From the NCBI GenBank assembly GCA_013177805.1, contig JABLXU010000001.1:124001-188000 (forward strand): DNA of 64,000 bases, given 5' to 3'. The notes under the pieces were generated by a model. It did not search any database. It was not told the origin of the DNA and saw nothing but the letters and a program-made list of their open reading frames with translations. Made by a program: the position numbers and the translations under genes. The DNA is from Candidatus Omnitrophota bacterium. Its GTDB lineage: Bacteria; Hinthialibacterota; Hinthialibacteria; Hinthialibacterales; Hinthialibacteraceae. Positions 33,542-41,932 of the stretch are shown piece after piece. How positions within the stretch are numbered: position 1 is the stretch's first letter; each line of letters starts with the position of its first letter.

Positions 33542-35101
33542 ATGACCGTTTCGAACCACCGATCACCCTGCACGATGTGCCTCATGAACCGGCGGAACTT
33601 CCTCAAAACCGGATGCACGGCCGGCGCGGTGGGGCTTGTGGCCGGCCCGCAACATCTCCTTGCCGCGGCAACACGGGACAAAGTTAAAATCCGTATCCTC
33701 TATTCCTTGCATGATGTAGTCCAACCCCAACCGGATTGGCCATATTCCGGTTTCGATTTCGCCCCGGTGATGGAACGCATTACCAGCGAACTGACAAAAC
33801 GCTGCCCCGGATTTGAGTTCGTCACGGCCATGGCCAAAGGCCCGGAAGAGGCGAAAGCGGTTCTCGAAAGCGACCAAACCGCCGGGATCGACGGCTACCT
33901 GGTCTACCAACTGAATTGTTGGAACCGGGTCGTACAAACCATCGTGGAATCGGGCAAGCCGGTTTTATACGCGGATTTCCAATACGGCGGCAGCGGGGGA
34001 TTTCTGGTGTACACCGCCGAATTTCTCCGCAAGCCATCGCCGAATTTGGCCTTTGTGGCTTCTTCGGATTTGGAGGATCTTACGGAAGCGGTCCGCTGCT
34101 TTGCCTTGGTGAAGCAGGGCGGTTCCCCAGCGGACTTCTCGGCGGCGGTCACGCAAAAGCGGATCTCACGCACTCCGGCTCCCGGCAACCTCTCCTGCCT
34201 GGCCGATCCGCTCAAGACCCTCTCCCCGGACGAATGTGTTCAACGGTTAAAGCAATCCCGAATTCTGGCCGTTCGGGATGAGACCGCGAAAACCGCGGAA
34301 CCCATTTTCGGCATTCCCCTGGAATACATCCCGTTCGCGGAGGTGAATGAAGCCTGGAAAAGCGCGGACCGGGACGCGAGCCGGGAAGTCGCGGAGCGTT
34401 GGAAAAAAAACGCGGCCGAAGTGATCGAGGTCTCCGATGAAACCCTGGCCACCTCCGCTGCCATGTACCTGGGCATGAAAGAAGTCCTGAAAAAACATGA
34501 AGCCAACGCCATTACCATCAATTGCCTGGGGGGATTCTACGGCGGACACATCCACGCCTATCCCTGCCTCGGATTCCATGAATTGAACAATGAAGGGCTT
34601 ATCGGCGGATGTGAATGCGATATTCGCTCCGCGGCCACCATGGTGATGATCACCGCGCTGACCCAGGGACGCCCCGGTTATATTTCCGATCCGGTGATCG
34701 ACACGGCCAAGCGCCAAATCATCTACGCGCATTGCGTGGCCTCCAACAAGGTCTTCGGCCCCCAGGGTCCAACCAATCCCTTCAGCATCATGACCCACTC
34801 GGAAGACCGCCAGGGAGCCTCGGTACGGTCCATTCTGCCTTTAGGCTATATGACTACCACGTTGGAAATCGAGCCCGCGCGCCAAGAGATTCTGTTCCAT
34901 CAGGGGAAAGCGGTGGCGAACGATCCGGATGACCGCGCCTGCCGCACCAAACTGGCGGTGGAGCCCGTGGGCGATCTCGAAAAACTCTTCACCCTGTGGG
35001 ATCAATGGGGCTGGCACCGGGTCACCGCCTATGGTGATTTGAAAGAACCGGTCTATGCCCTGGCGGATCACATCGGGTGGAAAGTCGTGGAAGAAGCGTA
35101 G
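33542..35101 (+). CDS. Tat-exported sugar-isomerase-like protein
   Basis: The ATG at 33542 has GGAGG 8 bp upstream and gives 519 residues. A twin-arginine signal, NRRNFLKTG, lies near residues 16-24 and is followed by a hydrophobic stretch, so folded export is likely. The body resembles the L-fucose/L-arabinose isomerase fold: residues around GGFYGGHIHAYPCLGFHELN and GGCECDIRSAATM correspond to the metal- and substrate-binding part of those enzymes. Periplasmic members of this group have no firmly known reaction. It stands alone on the plus strand, facing the minus-strand hydrolase gene. Confidence 0.65.
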   Translation: MTVSNHRSPCTMCLMNRRNFLKTGCTAGAVGLVAGPQHLLAAATRDKVKIRILYSLHDVVQPQPDWPYSGFDFAPVMERITSELTKRCPGFEFVTAMAKGPEEAKAVLESDQTAGIDGYLVYQLNCWNRVVQTIVESGKPVLYADFQYGGSGGFLVYTAEFLRKPSPNLAFVASSDLEDLTEAVRCFALVKQGGSPADFSAAVTQKRISRTPAPGNLSCLADPLKTLSPDECVQRLKQSRILAVRDETAKTAEPIFGIPLEYIPFAEVNEAWKSADRDASREVAERWKKNAAEVIEVSDETLATSAAMYLGMKEVLKKHEANAITINCLGGFYGGHIHAYPCLGFHELNNEGLIGGCECDIRSAATMVMITALTQGRPGYISDPVIDTAKRQIIYAHCVASNKVFGPQGPTNPFSIMTHSEDRQGASVRSILPLGYMTTTLEIEPARQEILFHQGKAVANDPDDRACRTKLAVEPVGDLEKLFTLWDQWGWHRVTAYGDLKEPVYALADHIGWKVVEEA

Positions 35102-35249
35102 GGCCAATTCCACCGACCGGTAGGGGGCAGGGCCCAGCAAACAAGGCGGAACCCTGCCCGGACCGAATGGATTATTTAATCCCGCCGGGATTGGGATTTC
35201 TTGTTCAGGATACCGCCGGCTGCCGCCTGCGGCTATTCGCATGGATCCC

Positions 35250-36059
35250 CTACGGGGATATGCCGCCTTTCTTCACATACGCATCCAGAAAAGCCTGAAT
35301 CCCTCTTAAATATTCTGTTTCAGAAACCACATATCCATCATTATGCCCACCCCGGATTTCCAGAAATTGTTTGGGGCCAGGCGCGGCCTCGAACAAGGTT
35401 TCGCCATGATGAAAGGGGACAATCTCATCCTCGCGGCTATGGATCACCAGCACGGGGATTCTAACCTGTTGGATTTTCGCGACGCTGTTGTATTGCGTCC
35501 GGACCAGCCACTTCACCGGCAGGATCGGGAACAGTTCCTGGCCAATGGCCGGGACCGAGGTAAAGCCACTCTCGGCGATCAAGGCCGCTCCCTTGCCCCG
35601 GGCGGCCAGATCGATGGCCACCGCGGCTCCTAACGACCGGCCGAAAAGAATGATGGGAAGTTCCGGGCAACGGCCTTGCAGCCAATCATGCGCGGCCTGC
35701 GCGTCCAGGTAAGTCCCTTCCTCACTTGGCCGCCCTTCGCTGCGTCCATAGCCCCGGTAATCGAAAATGAAGACATTCAAGCTGAGGGCATGCCATTGCC
35801 GCAGCGATTCGGTCCGGTGGCTGACATTCCCGGCGTTGCCATGGCAAAAAAGCAACGCCGCCTTGGCCTTCGCGTGAGGCAAGTACCACCCGTGCAGGCG
35901 CACATCATCGGCGGTTTTGAATTCAACGTCCTCGTAAACGAGGCCGGCCGCCTCCGGCGTGGCGAAGAAATCCCGCCGGGGCATCCAGATGTTCGACCGC
36001 TCGAACCAACGGAAAAAGAAATAGAGAGCAACAAGAATCAGGCCAACGCGCAAAAACAT
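35250..36059 (-). CDS. Membrane-anchored alpha/beta serine hydrolase (YfhR/ABHD13-like)
   Basis: From the ATG at 36059 the protein has 269 residues; an ATG at 36107 would add 16. The first 20 residues form a membrane helix. The alpha/beta hydrolase core shows FCHGNAGN (oxyanion region), the nucleophile elbow GRSLG, an Asp in SREDEIVP and a final His in GGHNDG, completing the triad. Homologues are annotated as thioesterases, depalmitoylases or peptidases without firm substrate. The gene is convergent with the isomerase-like gene, and no operon partner is evident. Confidence 0.83.
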   Translation of the reverse strand: MFLRVGLILVALYFFFRWFERSNIWMPRRDFFATPEAAGLVYEDVEFKTADDVRLHGWYLPHAKAKAALLFCHGNAGNVSHRTESLRQWHALSLNVFIFDYRGYGRSEGRPSEEGTYLDAQAAHDWLQGRCPELPIILFGRSLGAAVAIDLAARGKGAALIAESGFTSVPAIGQELFPILPVKWLVRTQYNSVAKIQQVRIPVLVIHSREDEIVPFHHGETLFEAAPGPKQFLEIRGGHNDGYVVSETEYLRGIQAFLDAYVKKGGISP

Positions 36060-36277
36060 GCCGGGGATGTTCCTTGTCGTGAAATATCCAGCATACCCAT
36101 GAACCATAATGAGTCATCATGCCCGCTTCGGATTGATCCCGGAAGGGTTGATTTATTCTCGCAGAAAAGCACGGCCTGGCTGGAATAAAAGGGGAATGGG
36201 GAATGGGAGAAACCACGCCTTCCCATTCCAAAACCCGGGATTTCCGCTTATCGAAGGATTGTCGTTTCGGCAAGGGT

Positions 36278-36311
36278 TTCCCTCACCCCGGCCCTCTCCT
36301 AGAGAGAGGGA
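36278..36311 (+). repeat. Dispersed CCCTCACCC-type palindromic repeat, copy 2
   Basis: TTTCCCTCACCCCGGCCCTC is followed by a CCCTCTC/GAGAGGG stem. It matches the copies at 31029 (opposite strand) and 51831 with a few changes. It lies between the hydrolase gene and the tRNA-Ser genes. Confidence 0.75.
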
Positions 36312-36444
36312 GTTGAGAAGGGAGGTTTGAGGGTTTGATGGGTGACGCAATGACACACGAATCCATCCCACTTCCACATGCGAAAATCCATCAGCCCTCA
36401 GGGCTTGAAGCGGACTCACCCCAAAAATACAAGAGAGATTCAAC

Positions 36445-36531
36445 CGGAGGGGGTGGGATTCGAACCCACGATACAGTTTCCCGTATGCCGGTTTAGCAAA
36501 CCGGTGCCTTCAGCCGCTCGGCCACCCCTCC
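36445..36531 (-). tRNA. tRNA-Ser (anticodon GCT)
   Basis: On the minus strand an 87-nt class II tRNA with a long variable arm runs from GGAGGGG to CCCCTCC-type acceptor ends. The anticodon loop TTGCTAA gives GCT, and the T-arm has GGGTTCGAATCCC. CCA is not encoded. Confidence 0.97.
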
Positions 36532-36622
36532 CTGGTTCTGTCGTGGATCGAATCCCCCGGGCGGGAGATTTGAGAAACGCGATCGATCCGGCAAGCCGCC
36601 AGAATAGCGAAGTATTGTATCA

Positions 36623-36709
36623 CGGTGGGGGTGGGATTCGAACCCACGGTACAGTTTCCCGCACGCCGGTTTTCAAGACCGGTGCCTTCAACCGCTCGGC
36701 CACCCCACC
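36623..36709 (-). tRNA. tRNA-Ser (anticodon TGA)
   Basis: On the minus strand this is an 87-nt class II tRNA whose anticodon loop CTTGAAA gives TGA. D-arm, variable arm and T-arm are nearly identical to the tRNA-Ser(GCT) 91 bp away, so the two look like an old duplication or share strong serine identity constraints. CCA is not encoded. Confidence 0.97.
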
Positions 36710-36882
36710 CGCACGTGAACAGACTATTTATAGCAGGCTTGGACGGATATTCAAGGAATTGTGAAGGTATAGTACAGTAGTGTGATATTCTTTCTTTAAG
36801 AAATAAAAAAGTGGGATCCGAATCGTCCAGAAACTCCTCCATATCACAGGAGTTCATCAAGACCAAGGAGGCATTCCTCATC

Positions 36883-37218
36883 ATGCTTCAAACCACACCG
36901 GAATACCTTCCTATACAAACCAGCGTGGATGGCGTGGCCCGGGTTGGTGGACCCCGTGTCCCGCTGGAAACCATCATCGCCGCCTTTTCCGAGGGCGCCA
37001 CGGCCGAAGAAATCGCCCCACAATATCCTACCTTGAATTTAGCCGGTATTTATACCGTTTAGGGATAGTACCTGTGACACCCTTCCGCAGTTGAGACCTA
37101 TTTGCGGTCTCGAATTGAACAAGCCGAAGCGGTACGGAAGGAAAACGAACTCCGTTTCGATTCCCAGGGCGTGCGGCACCGTCTATTGGCCCGCCGGGTG
37201 ATTCATTTGATACTATGA
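36883..37218 (+). pseudogene. DUF433-type antitoxin gene with three in-frame stops
   Basis: An AAGGAGG site precedes ATG at 36883. The first 59 codons look like a DUF433 protein (RVGGPRVPLETIIAAFSEGA, then EEIAPQYPTLNLAGIYTV). The same frame then meets TAG (37060), TAG (37066) and TGA (37075), but continues with family-like sequence (HPSAVETYLRSRIEQAEAV, then RFDSQGVRHRLLARR) to a TGA at 37216. No frameshift is needed: three single-base nonsense changes would explain it. DUF433 proteins usually pair with a DUF5615 PIN-like toxin, and none is seen here. TAG ends other genes in this window, so recoding is unlikely. Confidence 0.75.
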
Positions 37219-37252
37219 TTCAGGCGAGAAACGAATCAGAAGAATCCGAATC

Positions 37253-37456
37253 ATGCCCAAATCCATCAAAGCCGTATTGGATGGCGAAGTTTTTTGCCCG
37301 AAAGAATCAGTCCCACTTCAACCCAATACTCGAGTGCGGATTTCGATCTAGACCGTCCCATTCACGGAAAATGAATGCGCCTCTTTTTTGGAAACCGTTC
37401 GCCATCTCAACCTGGAAGGCCCCCCGGATTGGTCCCTGCGTTTGGAAGGATTGTAA
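37253..37456 (+). pseudogene. Antitoxin of the AF2212/DUF104-like family with an in-frame stop
   Basis: ATG at 37253 opens a 67-codon frame ending with TAA at 37454. The start MPKSIKAVLDGEVFCPKES, then LQPNTRVRISI and the end HLNLEGPPDWSLRLEGL match small AF2212-like (DUF104) antitoxins. Codon 33 is TAG (37349-37351), where relatives commonly have Glu or a similar residue, so one GAG-to-TAG change would inactivate it. No PIN-domain toxin gene follows. It lies 34 bp after the decayed DUF433 gene. Confidence 0.7.
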
Positions 37457-37484
37457 GTTTTATTTTTACGGATCCAAATCCCCC

Positions 37485-38495
37485 CTACCCCCCAATCTGC
37501 GACATCGTCCGCAGCGGGCGGATGAAATAAAACTCGTTGATATAATGCCGCTCGGGCTTCACGCGCATGGCTTGATAAAGCATCTCCCGCAGGCCTTCAT
37601 CGGATACGCCGGAGCGCATGGGCCGCAGAAAATCGATCTCCCCGTCCGCCATCAGGCAGCCCCGCAACTTCCCGTCGGGCGTCAGACGGATGCGGTTGCA
37701 GCGCGCGCAGAACTCGTCGGTCACCGCGCCGATGAATCCCAACTCCCCCGCCGCCCCGGGTATCCGGAAACGCGAGGCGGGACCGGCCAGCGAAAAATTG
37801 CCGGCCACGGGCTCCAGTCCGTAGGTTTCTTCGATTTGCCGCTGGATTGCGATGACCGACAACACCTCGCCCCGTTCCCAGGACGCGTGCGGGCTCATCG
37901 GCATCGGTTCGATGAAACGGACATGATATCCCGGATCGAGGGTCAGGCGGGCGAAATCCAACACCTCATCGTCGTTGAATCCCCTTGAAGCCACCACGTT
38001 GATCTTGACCGGACCGGGGATCACGGCGCGGGCCGCGTTCAGTCCCTGTAAAACCCGCCTCAGGTCGCCGCCCCGGGTGATACGCTTGAATTTTTCAGGA
38101 TCGAGGCTGTCCAGGCTCACGTTGACGCGCATCAATCCGGCCCGGGCGAGAATTTCAGCCTGTTCGGCGAGCAAGTGGCCGTTGGTGGTCAGGCACAGCT
38201 CCCGCAGGCCGGGCAGGCGGCTGAGATCGCGCACCAGGATGTGCAGATCATGCCGCAGAAGCGGTTCGCCGCCGGTCAGACGGATTTTGCCGATGCCTTC
38301 CTCCACGAACACCCGCCCCAGGCGCGCCAGTTCCTCGAGGGTGAGCAACTCGTAACGCCCGAGTTCGCGCAGGCCGCCCGCGGGCATGCAGTAGGTGCAG
38401 CGAAAGTTGCACCGGTCGGTTACCGACATACGCAGGTACGTGATCCGACGGCCGAATTGATCGAACAATTGTCTGGAATCCATACGATCCACCAT
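37485..38495 (-). CDS. moaA: GTP 3',8-cyclase, molybdenum cofactor synthesis
   Basis: The 336-residue radical SAM enzyme has the N-terminal cluster motif CNFRCTYC, the SAM-binding GGEP, and the C-terminal second cluster motif around CARCNRIRLTPDGKLRGC. It ends in Gly-Gly, which is essential in MoaA. It converts GTP to (8S)-3',8-cyclo-7,8-dihydroguanosine triphosphate, the first step to molybdopterin. No other moa, moe or mob gene is in the window, so it is an isolated member of the pathway. The ATG at 38495 is used; an ATG at 38483 is possible. Confidence 0.95.
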   Translation of the reverse strand: MVDRMDSRQLFDQFGRRITYLRMSVTDRCNFRCTYCMPAGGLRELGRYELLTLEELARLGRVFVEEGIGKIRLTGGEPLLRHDLHILVRDLSRLPGLRELCLTTNGHLLAEQAEILARAGLMRVNVSLDSLDPEKFKRITRGGDLRRVLQGLNAARAVIPGPVKINVVASRGFNDDEVLDFARLTLDPGYHVRFIEPMPMSPHASWERGEVLSVIAIQRQIEETYGLEPVAGNFSLAGPASRFRIPGAAGELGFIGAVTDEFCARCNRIRLTPDGKLRGCLMADGEIDFLRPMRSGVSDEGLREMLYQAMRVKPERHYINEFYFIRPLRTMSQIGG

Positions 38496-38826
38496 CCCGG
38501 GTTGGTGTATCAGTATACCGAAACCCGGTTGAAAAAAAAGGAATTTTTCCGCATCCGCCCGGTGCAGACGCTGGTCATGTTGTCCAAATCCCCTTGAATC
38601 CTTCTTCGCTAGGCTCCAGAATCCCGTATCGGGCGCTTCCCTTCCCTGTCGCGCTTTTCTTGAATTCGTTGGGCAACGGGAATTTTCTTATTGCCAAAAT
38701 GGCGGACTTTTGTTAGCGTATCAACCAGTTCACTACCAGGTTCGGCAAAAATCGTGTATTCAAGGTTGTTCCGGAAGGGTGGAATTACGCGGGTTGTTAT
38801 TCTTTATAAAAAAGGAGAACGTGATC
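38496..38826. other. Intergenic region upstream of HU
   Basis: These 330 bp between the divergent moaA and HU genes hold no convincing gene. The part just before HU is AT-rich (TTCTTTATAAAAAAGGAG) and must contain the HU promoter, but no clear -35/-10 pair could be chosen. Confidence 0.4.
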
Positions 38827-39111
38827 ATGAATAAAGGGGAGCTGGTGGAAGCTATCGTCAAGGAAACCAACCTGTCCAAATCCGACAGCGAGAAAGCCCT
38901 GCAGGCCACTCTGGAAGCCATTACCAATGCCCTGAAAGAAGGTGACAAAGTGCAAATCACCGGATTCGGGACCTTTTCCGTGCGGGAACGCAAAGCCCGT
39001 AAAGGACGCAATCCGGCTACCGGGGAAGCCATCGAAATCGGTGCCACCGTCACTCCCGTTTTTGCCGCAGGTAAAGCCTTCAAGGAGGCCGTGAAGGCCA
39101 AAAAGGATTAA
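38827..39111 (+). CDS. hup: HU-family histone-like DNA-binding protein
   Basis: The 94-residue protein starts MNKGELVEAIV and has the HU core TGFGTFSVRERKARKGRNP, including the beta-arm that wraps DNA, and the Lys-rich end. HU dimers bend and compact DNA with little sequence preference. AAAGGAGA lies 8 bp before the ATG, so the longer in-frame extension upstream is not used. IHF subunits are similar, but the arm reads RNPATGE as in HU. The gene is monocistronic and followed by a hairpin. Confidence 0.95.
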   Translation: MNKGELVEAIVKETNLSKSDSEKALQATLEAITNALKEGDKVQITGFGTFSVRERKARKGRNPATGEAIEIGATVTPVFAAGKAFKEAVKAKKD

Positions 39112-39144
39112 TCCCGCCGGATCCACCATCCGTCGCGGGATTTC
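39111..39144 (+). terminator. Probable terminator after HU
   Basis: ATCCCGC pairs with GCGGGAT, with an inner CGGAT/ATCCG stem, and three T follow. It begins at the HU stop codon. The stem is interrupted and the T run is short. Confidence 0.5.
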
Positions 39145-39377
39145 AGGGTATACGAGTTCTCTTGTTCGTCCGGCCGGTGAAGCGGGGTGGATACGAAAAA
39201 CCTAATCCATCCATTCTGATATTCCATACTTAATCCCGGCCATCCAATATAAACCCATATATCCGAGTTTCGGCCTAACGGGGAGAAGGAATGTTGATGG
39301 TTGGTGTGTTTTGTCAGGGGGAGTGCGTGTGGGGTGCCAAGGGGTGAGAGCAATGGAGAAAGACTTCCTGCGCGTTT

Positions 39378-40373
39378 TCAGGTAAATTGCTGGAGGGCGC
39401 GAGCACGCATTTCATCTTCCCAATCCACCAGATGGGTCTGGCGGCCGGCAACCGCCTCGAAACTGCGCCGGTTCAGGGAGCGAAGCCACCGGATCAGCGC
39501 GTAAAACCGCAAGGCCACCAGGCCTTCCCAAAAGCTGATGCTTTCCATGGGGGTGCCGGTATTCTGGACATAGCGGGCTAGAAAGCGGTTGGCCAAAAAG
39601 CGGTCGCGCGGCCGTTGCAGGGTAATGGAACAATGCGCCACGTCCCAACGGGGATCACCGGCCGCCGCATGCTCCCACTCAATCACCGTGCGTATCTTGC
39701 CGTTCTGGATCAGGACATGATCCAGGTCGAATGCCCCGTGCAGCAACACAAAAGGCAGCGGCAGAATGAACTCGTATTGATTCCAACATCCCTCGAAACA
39801 ACGGGCCAGATCGTCATCCTGGAGATGGGCCACCCGTGCCCAGAGCTGTTTCAACACGGTCTCCACTTCAACCGCGGGCAGGCCGGGATGGGTGGGCGGC
39901 ACGGCCTGGTGAAGCAAGGACAACTGATCGGCCAGCGAATCCACCACTTCGATCTGCATGGCCCTCAGGCTGTGGCTCAATTCCCACCACCGGCAACCAT
40001 CGCCCGGATCCTGCAGCAAAAAGGGGACTCCAAAGGGCCGTTTGGTTACACCGACGCCATAGGGAAACGGCGCCGGATAACCCGCTTGGTAGGCATGCCG
40101 CATCACGTTGAACTCTTTTTGATGTTTCTCGTGTTCGATTCCTTCCCAGATGGATAGGCGGCCCTGGAGTAAGCGTAACATCACCTTGAATTCCGTATCC
40201 GGAGAACGGCACACGAAATCGAAATCGCGATGGCCGGGCAGGCGGTTCAAGCGGGGCGACACGGAATGAATCGTCAGCGCGGGTTCGGTGGGGAAAAATT
40301 GGTGGCACACCGATAAAATCGCGTCTTCAAACCAATCGCAGGTTCCTCTGAAGTAGGTCGTTGTCGTTTCCAC
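39378..40373 (-). CDS. APH/choline-kinase-fold phosphotransferase with altered catalytic loop
   Basis: The 331-residue protein has the C-lobe layout of aminoglycoside phosphotransferases: [13 protein letters not shown] corresponds to the Brenner motif (usually HGDxxxxN), and VIEWEHAAAGDPRWDVA to the metal-binding IDWExxxxGDPxxDLA segment. The catalytic Asp of HGD is Ala, the Asn is His, and the metal Asp is Glu, so normal kinase chemistry is doubtful. It may be a pseudokinase or use shifted residues (Asp two positions later). The N-lobe lacks an obvious Gly-rich loop. No operon partner is present. Confidence 0.7.
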   Translation of the reverse strand: METTTTYFRGTCDWFEDAILSVCHQFFPTEPALTIHSVSPRLNRLPGHRDFDFVCRSPDTEFKVMLRLLQGRLSIWEGIEHEKHQKEFNVMRHAYQAGYPAPFPYGVGVTKRPFGVPFLLQDPGDGCRWWELSHSLRAMQIEVVDSLADQLSLLHQAVPPTHPGLPAVEVETVLKQLWARVAHLQDDDLARCFEGCWNQYEFILPLPFVLLHGAFDLDHVLIQNGKIRTVIEWEHAAAGDPRWDVAHCSITLQRPRDRFLANRFLARYVQNTGTPMESISFWEGLVALRFYALIRWLRSLNRRSFEAVAGRQTHLVDWEDEMRARALQQFT

Positions 40374-40671
40374 TCTGTCATCCCATTAAGCGTGAGATCC
40401 GGGAACGCACTCTAATTTTATCGGTTCTTGCAGTTTGAAACTACAGTTTTTTTATGCCACGTTAAGAATACCAGCGCCATCCGCCGCGATCCCAGCCGCG
40501 GTAGCTCATCCCGGAATTCTTGATATCCTGGCAGTCACCACCCTCTCGTTGGAGCGGATATCCCCTTTTCCTGGCAGGGGTACAATGCCCGAAGCCCCTG
40601 CGATCCCACATTCAAGGCCGTAAGATCGGTTTCTCCCGCTTACCGTCACCCCTCCGCCGGGAAAGCAAGAA
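40374..40671. other. Intergenic region, no gene seen
   Basis: About 300 bp separate the APH-like gene from the 3' end of the lipid kinase gene; both are on the minus strand. Short open frames lack ribosome sites and family resemblance. It presumably contains the promoter of the APH-like gene. Confidence 0.4.
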
Positions 40672-41583
40672 TCACACCATCACCTGCAACGCGCCGGGGA
40701 GAACCTCCACTCGGATCCGTTGAGCCTCGATCACTTCTCCATCCATCATAATGTATCCCGGCTCTTTCATTTCAATTTCACCTTCGGAAAACGGCGCCAC
40801 GCGCACCTTCGGATGTCTCAAATGGGTTCCCTGGGGCAGCTGCAGAAACAATTTCAGAATTTCCAACGGCGAAATGTTTTCCGCGTACAGCAAGTCGAAC
40901 CGGCCGTCATCCACCCGCGAATGGGGCGACAGCCGCATATCATGCCCCGTAAATTGAGAGTTGCAAACGGCCAGGAGAGGGACCCGCACCGGGAATTCTT
41001 TTCCCCCCTCCAGGCACAGAGTTGCCGGACGGTTTTTCATGATCATCAACTGGTTGAAAAACGCCGCGTGATACGCGTAACGCCCCATGAAACCAAACCG
41101 CACATGCCGTAAGCGGCAGGCCTCCGCCATTAGTCCCAATCCCAGCATGTTGTGAAAATACAGCGGAGGACGCGATCCATCCACCGGCCAGGTCACCCGG
41201 CCCACATCGATTGGACGCGTTTTGCCCGCTACGATGCGGGCCGCGGCCGTCCGCCAATCGCGGATGTCAAAATCCCGCAAGAACGAATTCCCTGTGCCCA
41301 GGGGGAGAATCCCGAACCGGACACTCCCCGCCGCACCGCTCGATAGAATCCCATTGATGACTTCGAACGCGGTGCCATCGCCCCCCGCCGCGGCCAGATC
41401 GCGTTCTCCCGCCTCGATCAAGGTTTTGGCCAAGGCGGCCGCTTCTCTCCCTTCCCGGGTAAAATGCGGACAAACGGCGATTCCCTGGTGGTGGAAATAG
41501 TCCGCCACCGGTTCCCATTTGGTTTTCAACCGGCCGCCCGCCGCGGCGGGATTGACGATCGCGTGCAGCGTGCGGGCAGTCAT
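40672..41583 (-). CDS. Diacylglycerol kinase-family lipid kinase
   Basis: The 303-residue protein has the DAGK catalytic motifs: NPAAAGG near the N-terminus, GGDGT at about residues 67-71 and LPLGTGNSF soon after. A C-terminal beta-sandwich with MDGEVIEA completes the YegS/DgkB fold. It phosphorylates a lipid hydroxyl, most likely of diacylglycerol, at the inner membrane. Its start overlaps the stop of the small upstream gene by 4 bp (ATGA), which indicates translational coupling. Confidence 0.9.
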   Translation of the reverse strand: MTARTLHAIVNPAAAGGRLKTKWEPVADYFHHQGIAVCPHFTREGREAAALAKTLIEAGERDLAAAGGDGTAFEVINGILSSGAAGSVRFGILPLGTGNSFLRDFDIRDWRTAAARIVAGKTRPIDVGRVTWPVDGSRPPLYFHNMLGLGLMAEACRLRHVRFGFMGRYAYHAAFFNQLMIMKNRPATLCLEGGKEFPVRVPLLAVCNSQFTGHDMRLSPHSRVDDGRFDLLYAENISPLEILKLFLQLPQGTHLRHPKVRVAPFSEGEIEMKEPGYIMMDGEVIEAQRIRVEVLPGALQVMV

Positions 41584-41783
41584 TCGCCCTGCCCATCCAC
41601 GCTCAAACCCCGGCGGCGGGCTTCCAATTTCAGGTGGTTCAAATTGCTCATCCTCCGCCGCAAGTCCTCGGCTTCCACCGTGCCTTGGCCGGTTTCCAAC
41701 TGCTGGCGGAGGTGGTCCAGCTGCCGCCGGTGCCGGTGGATTTCTTCCAGCAACGCGTCATCTGTGAGAGATTCCAGGTCCAT
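41580..41783 (-). CDS. Small coiled-coil protein coupled to the lipid kinase
   Basis: The 67-residue product starts at an ATG at 41783 with GGGAGG 5 bp upstream; a longer frame to 41822 lacks such a site. It is almost entirely a charged helix with heptad-like leucines (ALLEEIHRHRRQLDHLRQQL). It overlaps the lipid kinase gene by 4 bp, so it is probably expressed with it. No family is recognised and the role is unknown. Confidence 0.65.
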   Translation of the reverse strand: MDLESLTDDALLEEIHRHRRQLDHLRQQLETGQGTVEAEDLRRRMSNLNHLKLEARRRGLSVDGQGE

Positions 41784-41932
41784 GATGGCCTCCCATGGCG
41801 TCACACATTGAAAACCTTTCATTTAATTCAATTGTTTGGGTGATCCGGGTCTAGCCGGTATAATGAAATCAAACAAAACCAATTCTTTCGCCACGAAGAA
41901 TCTATCCTATGTAAATTCAAGCGGATCGAGCG

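Noticed and set aside
36883-37456. In-frame TAG and TGA codons as a sign of stop codon reassignment
   Set aside because: TAG ends the porin gene (10292) and the isomerase-like gene (35099), and TGA and TAA end many others, so all three act as stops here.
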